From positions 1 to 40,938 of the IMG/VR virus record IMGVR_UViG_3300025294_000013: DNA of 40,938 nt. One strand, given 5' to 3'. Position 1 is the first letter of the stretch. Every line of letters starts with the position of its first letter. Of this stretch, positions 12,759-20,192 are shown one piece after another. Below the pieces are notes generated by a model. That model had not been told where the DNA came from, did no database searches, and saw only the letters and a list, made by a program, of their open reading frames with translations. This stretch comes from a virus. Position numbers and translations under genes: made by a program.

Positions 12759-13555
12759 GGTCCGAGACGATCGGCAACGCGACGCTGTACCACGGCGAGG
12801 CGCTTGAAGTACTGCAGTCTCTCGAGCCGGGCACCGCGGACGCGGTCATCACCGATCCGCCGTACTCGAGCGGTGGTGCATTCCGAGGCGATCGCGCCGT
12901 GGACACCAAGACCAAGTACCTGAGCACTGGATCCGGCAACCGCGAGAAGACCTCGGACTTCGGCGGCGACAACCGCGACCAGCGTTCGTTTCACTTCTGG
13001 TCAACGCTGTGGTCTGCCGCCGCGCTGCGGGCTTCGAAACCAGGCGCGCCCGCCATGTTCTTCACGGACTGGCGCCAACTCCCCATCTCCACCGACTACT
13101 TGCAGGCGGGCGGCTGGGTGTGGCGCGGCATCGTGCCGTGGGTGAAGAAGTCGCCGCGGCCCCAGATGGGGCGCTTCACGTCAGCCGCCGAGTACGTCGT
13201 CTGGGGTTCAGCGGGGCCGATGCCTGTCGATCGCGGCGTCGGCTGCCTGCCGGGCTTCTACGAGTTCCATGTACCGGGCGAACGCGAACACGTAACTCAG
13301 AAGCCGGTACCGCTCATGGCCGCGATGGTCGAGATCTGCGAGCCCGGCGGGCTGGTGCTGGATCCCTTCATGGGCTCGGGAACCACCGGCGTGGCAGCGC
13401 TGCAGCTCGGCCGCCGCTTCATCGGCTGCGAGCAGAGCCTGCAGTACTTCGACGTCGCGTGCCGGCGAATCGAGGAAGCCATCACCGCCGGCCGCATGTT
13501 CGATGAGGCCCAGCCGCCGCTGCAGGGCTTGCTGGTGCCGGAAGGAGTCGCATGA
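12755..13555 (+). CDS. Beta-class DNA methyltransferase (orphan)
   Basis: A 266-residue protein. Motif IV DPPYSSGG at about 34-41 precedes motif I DPFMGSGTTGVAAL at about 202, the order of the beta class (N6-adenine or N4-cytosine). The C-terminal part FIGCEQSLQYFDVACRRI completes the SAM pocket. No restriction gene is adjacent, so it probably protects phage DNA against host restriction or tunes replication. ATG overlaps the previous stop (ATGA). The target sequence cannot be predicted. Confidence 0.92.
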   Translation: MRSETIGNATLYHGEALEVLQSLEPGTADAVITDPPYSSGGAFRGDRAVDTKTKYLSTGSGNREKTSDFGGDNRDQRSFHFWSTLWSAAALRASKPGAPAMFFTDWRQLPISTDYLQAGGWVWRGIVPWVKKSPRPQMGRFTSAAEYVVWGSAGPMPVDRGVGCLPGFYEFHVPGEREHVTQKPVPLMAAMVEICEPGGLVLDPFMGSGTTGVAALQLGRRFIGCEQSLQYFDVACRRIEEAITAGRMFDEAQPPLQGLLVPEGVA

Positions 13556-14601
13556 CCGATCCCCTCGTCCCTGCCGAGTGCGACCTGCGCGACTTTCCCT
13601 ATCTCCCGGTCGACGTCCAGCGCCTGCTGACCTCCGAGACCTGGGTGCTGGGAAAGGGCGACGAGCGCGCCGCTGCCATGGCGCTTTGGCTGCAGAGCTG
13701 GCACCAGGTGCCCGCGGCCAGTCTCCCCGAAAACGATCGCATGCTGGGCCATCTCGCCCAGGTAGCGAACTGGAAGCGCGTGAAGCCTCAGGCGCTGCGC
13801 GGCTGGGTCCTGTGCACCGATGGTCGCCTCTACCACCCCGTGGTCGCCGAGAAGGCGCTGGAGGCCTGGGTCGAGAAGCTGGTGAACAGCTTTTCCGGCT
13901 CGATCGGCAACGCCTCGCGCTGGGGCATCGAGGTCGACACGGCCAGCACGCTGGGCCAGATCCTCTTCGCCCTGGACTGCCTGCGAAAGCTCGCGCCGCA
14001 ATCCAAGGTGTTCAAGAAAAAGGCCGTGGCGAAGATCGTGGCGGGATCGCCCCCCGAATCGCCCCCCGATAACGCGGGGGGATCGCCCCCCGATGCCGAA
14101 AAGCATCGCCCCCCGATCGCAAGAGAAGAGAAGAGAAGAGAAGGGATTAATAGAGAGACCGACGCGGGCGGGCGCGACCCCGACCCTCCGGCTGCAACCC
14201 CAGGCACCACGGCCGGCGAGGCCTGCAAGGCCATGCGGCAGGCCGGGCTGCAGGACGCCAACCCCGGGCACCCGGAGCTCATCGCGCTGCTGGCCGCCGG
14301 CATGACGGTCGACGAGCTGGCCTGTGCCGCCTCCGACACAGCGCGGGCCGGAAAGGGCTTCGTGTACGCCTTGCGCACAGCGGCGAGCCGACGTCGAGAC
14401 GCCGCCAACGTGGGCACGCTGCCCGCCGCAGCGCCCATGCGAGCCCAGCCCACCGGCGAGACCGCCTACCAGCGCACCCAGCGCGAGCGCATGCAGCGCG
14501 ACTTCCCGAGCATCGCCGCGAAGGCGCCGACCGCTTCCAACCGCACCCCCACCACCGTCGAAACGGAGGCCACCGATGTCACTGCCCGCCGACTGGGTTG
14601 A
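13552..14601 (+). CDS. Replication initiator, DUF1376/lambda-O-like
   Basis: A 349-residue protein. Residues 10-110 (DFPYLPVDVQRLLTSETWVL, AAAMALWLQSWHQVPAASLP, DGRLYHPVVAEKALEAW) follow the DUF1376 pattern of phage replication initiators, ending in winged-helix-like residues. The middle is a Pro/Ser/Gly linker encoded by the iterons and by an AGAGAAGA purine tract (REEKRREG). The C-terminal part has an Ala-rich helical region. ATGA overlap with the methyltransferase. It probably binds the repeats inside its own gene to start replication. Confidence 0.82.
   Translation: MTDPLVPAECDLRDFPYLPVDVQRLLTSETWVLGKGDERAAAMALWLQSWHQVPAASLPENDRMLGHLAQVANWKRVKPQALRGWVLCTDGRLYHPVVAEKALEAWVEKLVNSFSGSIGNASRWGIEVDTASTLGQILFALDCLRKLAPQSKVFKKKAVAKIVAGSPPESPPDNAGGSPPDAEKHRPPIAREEKRREGINRETDAGGRDPDPPAATPGTTAGEACKAMRQAGLQDANPGHPELIALLAAGMTVDELACAASDTARAGKGFVYALRTAASRRRDAANVGTLPAAAPMRAQPTGETAYQRTQRERMQRDFPSIAAKAPTASNRTPTTVETEATDVTARRLG
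14046..14155 (+). promoter_or_regulatory. Probable replication origin: four iterons and purine/AT-rich tract
   Basis: ATCGCCCCCCGA occurs at 14046, 14058, 14082 and 14105 (centres 12, 24 and 23 bp apart). It is followed at 14121-14155 by a purine tract of AAGAG units and GGGATTAATAGAGAG. Initiator-binding repeats next to an easily melted tract inside the initiator gene match the lambda ori layout. Confidence 0.72.
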
Positions 14602-15052
14602 GTACGTTTTCGCCAAGCTGCAGCTGCGCTATGGCCGCGATTTTTCGATGCGCTGGGAGGGCTTGGACCTGTCCGTCGTGAAGGCCGATTGGGCCCACGA
14701 GCTCGACGGGTTCGACGCGCACCCCGCGCTCATCGAGCACGCGCTGAAGCACCTGCCGGAGCGCCCGCCGACGGTCATCGAGTTCCGCCGCATCGCTCGC
14801 AGCGGCCCGGACATCCAGCCTGACCAGCTGCGCCTCGAAGCCCCGCTGCCGGCATCCCGCGCCACCCGCGATCGCCTGATCGCCGCCATCCGGCCCGCCC
14901 TGAAGCCGCAGCAGCGCGACCCGCGGCAGTGGGCCCGCGACCTCATCGAACGCCACGAGAGCGGGCGTTACTGCTCCACCCCCACAGCCCTGGCCATGGC
15001 GCGCGATGCGCTTCGTGAGCCGGCTTTCCTTGCCGAGGAGATCACGCCATGA
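14576..15052 (+). CDS. Lambda-P-position replication protein
   Basis: A 158-residue protein overlapping the initiator gene by 26 bases; CGGAGG precedes ATG 14576. MSLPADWVEYVFAKLQLRYG, SVVKADWAHELDGFDAHP and LIEHALKHLPERPPTVIEFR resemble the P-like helicase-loader pattern (W...L.G......AL..LP..PP...EF). The C-terminus is helical. A helicase-loading role is inferred from place and pattern. Confidence 0.68.
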   Translation: MSLPADWVEYVFAKLQLRYGRDFSMRWEGLDLSVVKADWAHELDGFDAHPALIEHALKHLPERPPTVIEFRRIARSGPDIQPDQLRLEAPLPASRATRDRLIAAIRPALKPQQRDPRQWARDLIERHESGRYCSTPTALAMARDALREPAFLAEEITP

Positions 15053-15276
15053 ACCCCGTTCATATTCGTCGACCCGAGCCCGAAGAAACGCCACTGTCGC
15101 CCTCCGAGCGGTTAGTCGCAATTCGCGAGGGCTTCCATCCCTACGAGATCGAGCGCTGGCACCCGCAGATTGCGCGCAACTGGTCGCTGCTCTCGGCTCG
15201 TACGCATCGGGCGCAGGCGATTGCGGCGCTGCCTGCCCATCTCGCGCCCGCGCGCGCGTTTGCGGAGGCAGCATGA
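15049..15276 (+). CDS. Small hypothetical protein
   Basis: A 75-residue protein, ATGA-overlapped at the start and ATGA-overlapped at its end. It reads MNPVHIRRPEPEETPLSPSE then FHPYEIERWHPQIARNWSLL and an Ala-rich end. No family recognised. Confidence 0.65.
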   Translation: MNPVHIRRPEPEETPLSPSERLVAIREGFHPYEIERWHPQIARNWSLLSARTHRAQAIAALPAHLAPARAFAEAA

Positions 15277-15752
15277 GCGAACTCGTACAACGCCTGCACC
15301 ATCGCTGCCGCGAAGACGGCGACTGCCTCATCTGGACCGGCCGCCGCAGCGCTGGCGGTGTCCCTCGTCTCGGCGATGCAAGCCTGCGCCGGCTGGTCTA
15401 CATCGACGCCAAGGGCCCAATCCAAGACCGATTCATGGTCACCTACACGTGCGGCAACTCGCTGTGCATCAACCCCGAGCACCTGAAGGCAACGACGAAG
15501 AGCGCGGTGCTGAAACGGACCTACGAAACCACCGATCTGGCTTTGCGGCGCTCGATCACGTCGACGCGTGAGGCACGCAAGAAGGCGAAGCTGAGCCTTG
15601 AAGCGGCGCGCGAGATCCGGGCGAGCAACGAGACGATCAAGGAGCTCGGCGCGCGCTATGGCGTGCATCCGACGCTGATCTCGTTCGTGCGGCGCGGCGA
15701 GGCCTGGAAAGAGCCGGTAACGCCGTTCACTGGGCTGGGGGCACGCGCATGA
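15273..15752 (+). CDS. HNH-type endonuclease with C-terminal HTH
   Basis: A 159-residue protein. The pattern CLIWTGRRSAGGVPRL, then TYTCGNSLCINPEHLKATTK, is the compact HNH fold of phage homing-type nucleases: Cys pair for zinc, Asn-Pro-x-His-Leu for the metal site. The C-terminus KLSLEAAREIRASNETIKEL and YGVHPTLISFVRRGEAW is an HTH. Overlaps on both sides suggest it is a settled part of the operon. Confidence 0.82.
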   Translation: MSELVQRLHHRCREDGDCLIWTGRRSAGGVPRLGDASLRRLVYIDAKGPIQDRFMVTYTCGNSLCINPEHLKATTKSAVLKRTYETTDLALRRSITSTREARKKAKLSLEAAREIRASNETIKELGARYGVHPTLISFVRRGEAWKEPVTPFTGLGARA

Positions 15753-16201
15753 TCGAACTCACCCTCCCCATGCCCCCGAGCGCAAACGTCTACTGGCGCA
15801 CAACCGTCCGCGGCAGCTTCGCCAGCACCTACGTGTCGAAGGAAGCCAAGGACTACAAGGAGAAGGTCGGCTGGATCTGCAAGGCCGCTGGCATCCGTGC
15901 GCCGCTCGCCGGCCGCGTGCGCATCAATGTCGCGCTGTACCCGGCCCGCCCGCTCGACTGGGCCAAGCGCGTGAAGAAGCTGGGCGCGACCTGGGACGAC
16001 AGCGTGCGCTGCATCGACCTGGACAACGCGAACAAGGTGCTGCTCGATAGCCTGAAAGGCATCGCCATCGTGGATGACGGCTGGCCCGTGCGCAGCCTGC
16101 ACTGCGACCGCATGGAGCCCGACGAGCACGGCGCGCGCGTGGTGCTGACCATCGAGCAGATCGCGCAGCCGGTGGTGCAGGGCGAGCTGTTGGGGGCCTG
16201 A
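15749..16201 (+). CDS. rusA: RusA-family Holliday junction resolvase
   Basis: A 150-residue protein. It shows the RusA signature: N-terminal LTLPMPPSANVYWR, and DLDNANKVLLDSLKGIAIVD followed by Asp, where the conserved acidic residues bind Mg2+. It resolves four-way junctions made during recombination-dependent replication, working with the RecE-like module. ATGA overlap with the upstream gene. Confidence 0.93.
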   Translation: MIELTLPMPPSANVYWRTTVRGSFASTYVSKEAKDYKEKVGWICKAAGIRAPLAGRVRINVALYPARPLDWAKRVKKLGATWDDSVRCIDLDNANKVLLDSLKGIAIVDDGWPVRSLHCDRMEPDEHGARVVLTIEQIAQPVVQGELLGA

Positions 16202-16203
16202 AA

Positions 16204-16398
16204 TTGCCAAATTTCGAAATTTCGCAACTTTGCGGCTCGTGCCAGTCCTGGAACCTCGAAGGCCCGCTCGCCCAGCACGGCTACGGCCAGTGCCAAGCGC
16301 GGCCGGAGCAGCTGCGCGCCGCCATCACCACCAGCGCCCAGAACGTCTGCAGGCTGGGGAAGTTCGTGGCGATCGTGCCGAAGGGGGCGCTGCAGTGA
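16204..16398 (+). CDS. Small Cys-rich protein (TTG start)
   Basis: A 64-residue protein beginning at TTG 16204. The Cys pattern LCGSCQSWNLEGPLAQHGYG then QCQARPE and NVCRLGKFV suggests a small zinc finger. It ends in a GTGA overlap with the next gene. No better start exists in frame. Confidence 0.65.
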   Translation: MPNFEISQLCGSCQSWNLEGPLAQHGYGQCQARPEQLRAAITTSAQNVCRLGKFVAIVPKGALQ

Positions 16399-16559
16399 GC
16401 GCGGTCGTCTGGCTCCTGGTCATGCTGAACACGAACGGCGGCTCGCCTGTCGTGGTGCGCGAGTTCACCGTCGAGCGGCAGTGCAAGGCGGCAGCCGACA
16501 GCGGCACCAGTGGCGCCTTGCGCATGCACTGTGTCCGCATGGAAGGAGCGCAGCCTTGA
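16395..16559 (+). CDS. Small hypothetical protein with hydrophobic N-terminus
   Basis: A 54-residue protein; GTG start in a GTGA overlap. MSAVVWLLVMLNTNGGSPVV then REFTVERQCKAAADSGTSGA and Cys near the end (MHCVRMEG). The first 12 residues could be a signal or anchor; two Cys could pair in the periplasm. Confidence 0.6.
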   Translation: MSAVVWLLVMLNTNGGSPVVVREFTVERQCKAAADSGTSGALRMHCVRMEGAQP

Positions 16560-16708
16560 CATTGCTCTGCCGCCCCAAAGGCCGAGGCAACTGGACCATG
16601 ATTCCCATGGTTCTGCCCAACACCCATGCCGACTTCTTCGCCTTTCGCCGCGGCATGACCGTGACCATCGGCAGCCGCGTGCTGCGCATCGTGGAGGTGA
16701 GGCCGTGA
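16556..16708 (+). CDS. Small conserved phage protein (TTG start)
   Basis: A 50-residue protein; TTG 16556 overlaps the previous stop (TTGA). RPKGRGNWTMIPMVLPNTHA then FRRGMTVTIGSRVLRIVEV follows a pattern ('KGRGNW...L....AD.....G....LGG..WRV..V') that I recall from short phage proteins upstream of late genes. Function unknown. Confidence 0.65.
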   Translation: MTLLCRPKGRGNWTMIPMVLPNTHADFFAFRRGMTVTIGSRVLRIVEVRP

Positions 16709-17340
16709 GCATCCAGAAACGCAAACGCGACCTCGACACGTTGGTCGAGCGATGCGGCCTTGAGCTTCTGCAAACCAGCATGACCGGTCAGGGGCACCTG
16801 AAGCTCACAGTGCGTGCGCCGAATGGCAAGACACGCGCATTCGCTGTGGCTTCCACGCCCAGCGATTGGCGCGGCGAGAAGAATCAGGAAGCCGAGTTCA
16901 AGCGATTCGCCCGCGACAACCAGCAGCTCACAACAGCTGTGGCCGAGGCGATGTCCAACGTTTTGCCCCTCATCAGACCCGAAAAAGTGGAGACCGAAGT
17001 GCCAGCACCCAAACAGATCGAAACCGTCGAGAGGCAAATGTCGCACCTCGAGTTCTATCGCCTATGCGAGTGGCTGAAGACCGCGGGCCTCGACAAGCAG
17101 CCTTACACCATCGTGGAGGTCATTGTGAAGGCTCAGACGGCGCTGGGCTTCTCAATGTCGGAGGCGCAAGTTCGTGAAGGGCTGGCAATCGTCGGCCTTA
17201 CCCTGACGGCACCAACAGTGACGCAATTGCAGGCCGTGGAATGCATGCTCGCAGAAATGCACCGGCTCATGAAGGGGCTGGGACATGTGCCGTCAAACGA
17301 CTTCCTATCCCTCGCGCAAGGCAACACGAAGATCGAGTAA
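16705..17340 (+). CDS. Hypothetical protein with HicA-like N-terminal pattern
   Basis: A 211-residue protein; GTG start in GTGA overlap. Residues 8-70 (LVERCGLELLQTSMTGQGHL, KLTVRAPNGKTRAFAVAST, PSDWRGEKN) resemble the small dsRBD-like fold seen in HicA-type phage proteins ('GHYK......TPSD.R...N'). The C-terminal two thirds is helical (SHLEFYRLCEWLKTAGLDKQ). It could bind RNA or DNA; a toxin role is not supported because no antitoxin partner is seen. Confidence 0.65.
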   Translation: MSIQKRKRDLDTLVERCGLELLQTSMTGQGHLKLTVRAPNGKTRAFAVASTPSDWRGEKNQEAEFKRFARDNQQLTTAVAEAMSNVLPLIRPEKVETEVPAPKQIETVERQMSHLEFYRLCEWLKTAGLDKQPYTIVEVIVKAQTALGFSMSEAQVREGLAIVGLTLTAPTVTQLQAVECMLAEMHRLMKGLGHVPSNDFLSLAQGNTKIE

Positions 17341-17343
17341 ACC

Positions 17344-17637
17344 ATGACCGACCTTGCCCACTACGCCGAGCACCAGCAGGCCATTGACAAGCTGCCCGGC
17401 GTGTCCTGGTGGCACGTCATCGTCTCGCTGGAGCAGCGCGGCTACACCCACGCGGCGATGGGCGCGGCAATCGGCTGCGCGCGCACCACCGTCGAAGGCT
17501 GGAAGAACCGCGACGCCCAGCCCGGCCACAGCGACGGCGAGCGGCTCATTGCGCTGTGGCGCGTGGTGACGGGCCTGCCGCGCGAAGATCTGCCGCTCAA
17601 GGTCGATCAGGTACTTTCGGCTGCAGCTTTTCGGTAG
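17344..17637 (+). CDS. Conserved HTH-like protein before the late module
   Basis: A 97-residue protein. VSWWHVIVSLEQRGYTHAAM then GAAIGCARTTVEGWKNRDA is a helix-turn-helix, followed by HSDGERLIALWRVVTGLP. I recall similar proteins upstream of phage packaging/late genes. Its place as last early gene fits a late-gene regulator. That role is inference. Confidence 0.7.
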   Translation: MTDLAHYAEHQQAIDKLPGVSWWHVIVSLEQRGYTHAAMGAAIGCARTTVEGWKNRDAQPGHSDGERLIALWRVVTGLPREDLPLKVDQVLSAAAFR

Positions 17638-17651
17638 CCGGGATTCCGGCT
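17636..17651 (+). repeat. GCCGGGATTCCGGC hairpin, copy 1
   Basis: AGCCGGGATTCCGGCT: 6-bp stem with GATT loop. It overlaps the stop region of the preceding gene and opens the gap before the late module. The 14-base core recurs at 21162 and 35545. Confidence 0.6.
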
Positions 17652-17703
17652 GGGTGGTGGGGGACATTGCGGCGTCCCTACCAACCCCTTCAGGAGACGC
17701 ACC

Positions 17704-18096
17704 ATGGGCCGCACTGCCTCCCCCGTCACTCCGGGCACCAATCCCACCCCCGACGCACCCGAGGCTGAAGCCTCCCCCGTCACTCCGGGCACCAATCCCA
17801 CCCCCGACGCACCCGAGGCTGAAGCCTCCCCCGTCACCCCGGGCGCGGGTGAGACAAACACCGCAGCGGCCGGCACCGACCTTTCGGAAACCGTGAAGGC
17901 CCAAGCCGCCGAGATCGCCGAGCTCAAGGCCATGATGCGCACGATCGCGCGCAACCAGGTTGCCGTCGCCGTGCCCGAGAAGGTCGTGCTGCCCACCATG
18001 GCCTCGGTCCTCGAATCGAAGCCGACCATCCCCGTGCTGACCGAGGACGGCTGGTACGTGCCGCCGGTCCACCCCACCGACCGCAAGGTGTCGTAA
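17704..18096 (+). CDS. First late gene: repeat-containing structural-module protein
   Basis: A 130-residue protein. Residues 5-47 consist of two identical 18-residue units (SPVTPGTNPTPDAPEAEA) and a third partial unit. A coiled-coil segment follows (VKAQAAEIAELKAMMRTIAR), then an ordered tail with LTEDGWYVPPVHPTDRKV. CAGGAG precedes the ATG. The disordered N-terminus and tail suggest a virion-associated or assembly protein; no family is known. Confidence 0.75.
   Translation: MGRTASPVTPGTNPTPDAPEAEASPVTPGTNPTPDAPEAEASPVTPGAGETNTAAAGTDLSETVKAQAAEIAELKAMMRTIARNQVAVAVPEKVVLPTMASVLESKPTIPVLTEDGWYVPPVHPTDRKVS
17716..17823 (+). repeat. Perfect 54-bp tandem duplication
   Basis: Two identical 54-bp units (17716-17769 and 17770-17823), followed by a diverged third start (from 17824). 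In frame, 18 residues per unit. Identity at DNA level means a recent duplication. Confidence 0.93.
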
Positions 18097-18099
18097 GCC

Positions 18100-18306
18100 A
18101 TGTGCGGAGGTGGCGGCAAAGCTCCCGCGCCGGTTCAGCCGCGCGAAGACCCGCAGGTCGCGGCAGATCGTGCTGCGGCCGAGGCAGCGAGCAAGGCCAA
18201 TGCCGAGTCCGCCGTGCGCAAGACCGCGCGACGCGCCTCTGCACTCTCCACGGGCGCCGGCACCACATCGGCGCTCAGCTACGGAAAAACCACCCTCGGG
18301 GAATAG
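18100..18306 (+). CDS. Small conserved podovirus protein upstream of portal
   Basis: A 68-residue protein starting MCGGGGKAPAPVQPREDPQV, with an Ala-rich helix and SALSTGAGTTSALSYGKTTL. Short 'MCGGG' proteins directly before the connector gene occur in this phage group. The role is not known; the N-terminal Cys-Gly run is notable but is not a lipobox. Confidence 0.72.
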   Translation: MCGGGGKAPAPVQPREDPQVAADRAAAEAASKANAESAVRKTARRASALSTGAGTTSALSYGKTTLGE

Positions 18307-19947
18307 ATGACCGAAGCAGCCGCCCAACTGGACCGCCGCTACACCCAGTTGGCGGCGCAGCGACTCCCCCATGAGACGATCTGGCAGGAGGTCTTCGAGT
18401 ACCTCGCGCCCGAGCGTGCTGTCGGCTGGTACTCCTCGCCCACCGAATCGGCTGGCACCACGGCCGCCAACCAGCGCGCGGTGCTCTACGACTCGACCGC
18501 AATCGATGCCGGCGAGGTGCTCAAGTCCAACATCGCCAGCTGGATGACGCCCGACAACTCGCGCTGGTTCGGGCTCGACGCCGGTCAGGATGACGAGCAG
18601 ACGACCACCTGGATGGACGGCGCGGCGCAGTTCCTCTTCGAACACATCAACTCCGCGGGCTTCGGTGCGGTAGCCGGTGAGTGCTACAGCGACATCGTGC
18701 CGGCGGGCTGGTTCGTGCTCTACATCGACGAGGGTAAGGACGAGCAGGGCCGGCCCATCGGCGGTTTCAACTTCGAGCAGTGGCCGCTGTCGCAGTGCTT
18801 CGTGGCGAGCAGCAAGCCTGCCGGCCGCGTGGACACGATCTATCGGTGCTTCGACATGACGGTCGAGCAGGCGGTCGCCGAATATGGCCTCGACAAGGTG
18901 AGCGACGAGACGGCCAAGCTGTTCAACGACGGCAAGCTGACCGACAAGGTGCCGATGCTGTGGGCCATCGAGCCGCGGCGCAAAGGCGAGTACGGCGCCG
19001 CGCTGTCGAGGAACCTGCCGTTCCGCTCCTGCCACATGGAGAAGCGCAAGAAGCACATCGTGCGCGAGTCGGGCTACCACGAGTTCCCGTGCGCCGTGCC
19101 GCGCTGGCGCCTGATCCCTGGCACGCCGTATGCCACCGGCCTCGGCTCGAACGTCCTGCCCGATGTGAAGACGCTCAACCAGATCAAGAAGCTCGAACTG
19201 ATGAGCCTCGACATCGCCGTTGGCGGCATGTGGAAGGCCGTGGATGACGGCGTGCTCAACCCGAAGACCATCCGCATCGGGCCGCGCAAGATCGTAGCGA
19301 TGGCATCGCTGGAGAGCATGGCGCCGCTGGAGACGGGCGCGAACTTCAACGTGTCGTTCTCCAAGTGCCAGGACCTGCAGCAGGGCATTCGCCGTGCGCT
19401 TCTCGCCGACATGCTCACGCCTCAGGGCGGCCCGGTGCGCAGCGCGACCGAGATCTCCCGCGACATGAACCAGATCCGGCAGCTCATGGCGCCGCTGGTC
19501 GGCCGCTTCCAGTCCGAGTTCCTGCAGGTCACAGTCGAGCGCTGCTTCAACATCGCCTACCGCGCCGGCGCGCTGGTCGCCAAGCTGGGCCCGGTGCCTG
19601 AGGGCCTGCTGGAAGGCGACTACACCGTGAAGTACATCAGCCCGCTCGCGCGCAGCCAGCTGATGGAAGAAGTCACGGCGATCGACACCTTCGTGGCCGG
19701 CCTCCTCGCGCTCGCTGGCTCGACGCAGGACATGACCGTCCTCGACAACATCAAGCTCGACGACGCCAACTACGAGAAGGGCAAGGCCCTAGGCGTGCCG
19801 GCCAAGCTGCTGCGCGGCCCTGAAGAACTGGCCCAGAAGCGCGAGATGGACAACCGCAACCGGCAACAGGCCCAGCAGGATCAGCAGGCTCAGGCGCTGC
19901 AGATGAAGGCCGGCGAGACAGCCATCGACGCCGCCGTAGCCGTATGA
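18307..19947 (+). CDS. Head-to-tail connector / portal protein (T7 gp8-like)
   Basis: A 546-residue protein, the usual size. It forms the dodecameric DNA channel at the packaging vertex. Family marks: N-terminal WQEVFEYLAPERA, DSTAIDAGEVLKSNIASWMT, central GFNFEQWPLSQCF, PRWRLIPGTPYATGLGSNVL, and AALLADMLTPQG-like RRALLADMLTPQGGPVRSAT with EISRDM. The Gln-rich C-terminus (NRQQAQQDQQAQ) is a helical tail. It begins right after the previous stop. Confidence 0.93.
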   Translation: MTEAAAQLDRRYTQLAAQRLPHETIWQEVFEYLAPERAVGWYSSPTESAGTTAANQRAVLYDSTAIDAGEVLKSNIASWMTPDNSRWFGLDAGQDDEQTTTWMDGAAQFLFEHINSAGFGAVAGECYSDIVPAGWFVLYIDEGKDEQGRPIGGFNFEQWPLSQCFVASSKPAGRVDTIYRCFDMTVEQAVAEYGLDKVSDETAKLFNDGKLTDKVPMLWAIEPRRKGEYGAALSRNLPFRSCHMEKRKKHIVRESGYHEFPCAVPRWRLIPGTPYATGLGSNVLPDVKTLNQIKKLELMSLDIAVGGMWKAVDDGVLNPKTIRIGPRKIVAMASLESMAPLETGANFNVSFSKCQDLQQGIRRALLADMLTPQGGPVRSATEISRDMNQIRQLMAPLVGRFQSEFLQVTVERCFNIAYRAGALVAKLGPVPEGLLEGDYTVKYISPLARSQLMEEVTAIDTFVAGLLALAGSTQDMTVLDNIKLDDANYEKGKALGVPAKLLRGPEELAQKREMDNRNRQQAQQDQQAQALQMKAGETAIDAAVAV

Positions 19948-20192
19948 GCCGCGACGTTTCGCCCGAACAGCTCCCCGAGCTGTATCGCCAGATCTTCGAA
20001 GTCGACAAGCGCGGCGCGCAGATCCTTGAAGACCTCGTGCGTCGCTACAGCAAGCCGGCCGTCGTCGAAGGCGGCATCGACGCCGTGATCAAGACCTACC
20101 ACCGCATGGGCGAGCACGAAGTCGTGCAGCACATCATCCGCATGATCAACCGGGCCAATTCCGTGCCCGACACCCAGGAGAACGAACCATGA
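19944..20192 (+). CDS. Bbp19-like phage protein
   Basis: An 82-residue helical protein: LYRQIFEVDKRGAQILEDLV, then GIDAVIKTYHRMGEHEVVQH and IIRMI. The order (portal, this gene, scaffold) and the pattern 'G..IL.DL.......A...GE..V...I' match the Bbp19 family named from Bordetella phage BPP-1. ATGA overlap with the portal. Confidence 0.78.
   Translation: MSRDVSPEQLPELYRQIFEVDKRGAQILEDLVRRYSKPAVVEGGIDAVIKTYHRMGEHEVVQHIIRMINRANSVPDTQENEP

Noticed and set aside
12755-13555. Restriction-modification system
   Set aside because: The methyltransferase has no adjacent restriction or specificity gene; the nearby HNH protein is of the compact homing type and is separated by replication genes.
16705-17340. 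HicA-type toxin of a toxin-antitoxin pair
   Set aside because: Only the N-terminal pattern is HicA-like, the catalytic His is not evident, the protein is much longer and there is no HicB-like neighbour.
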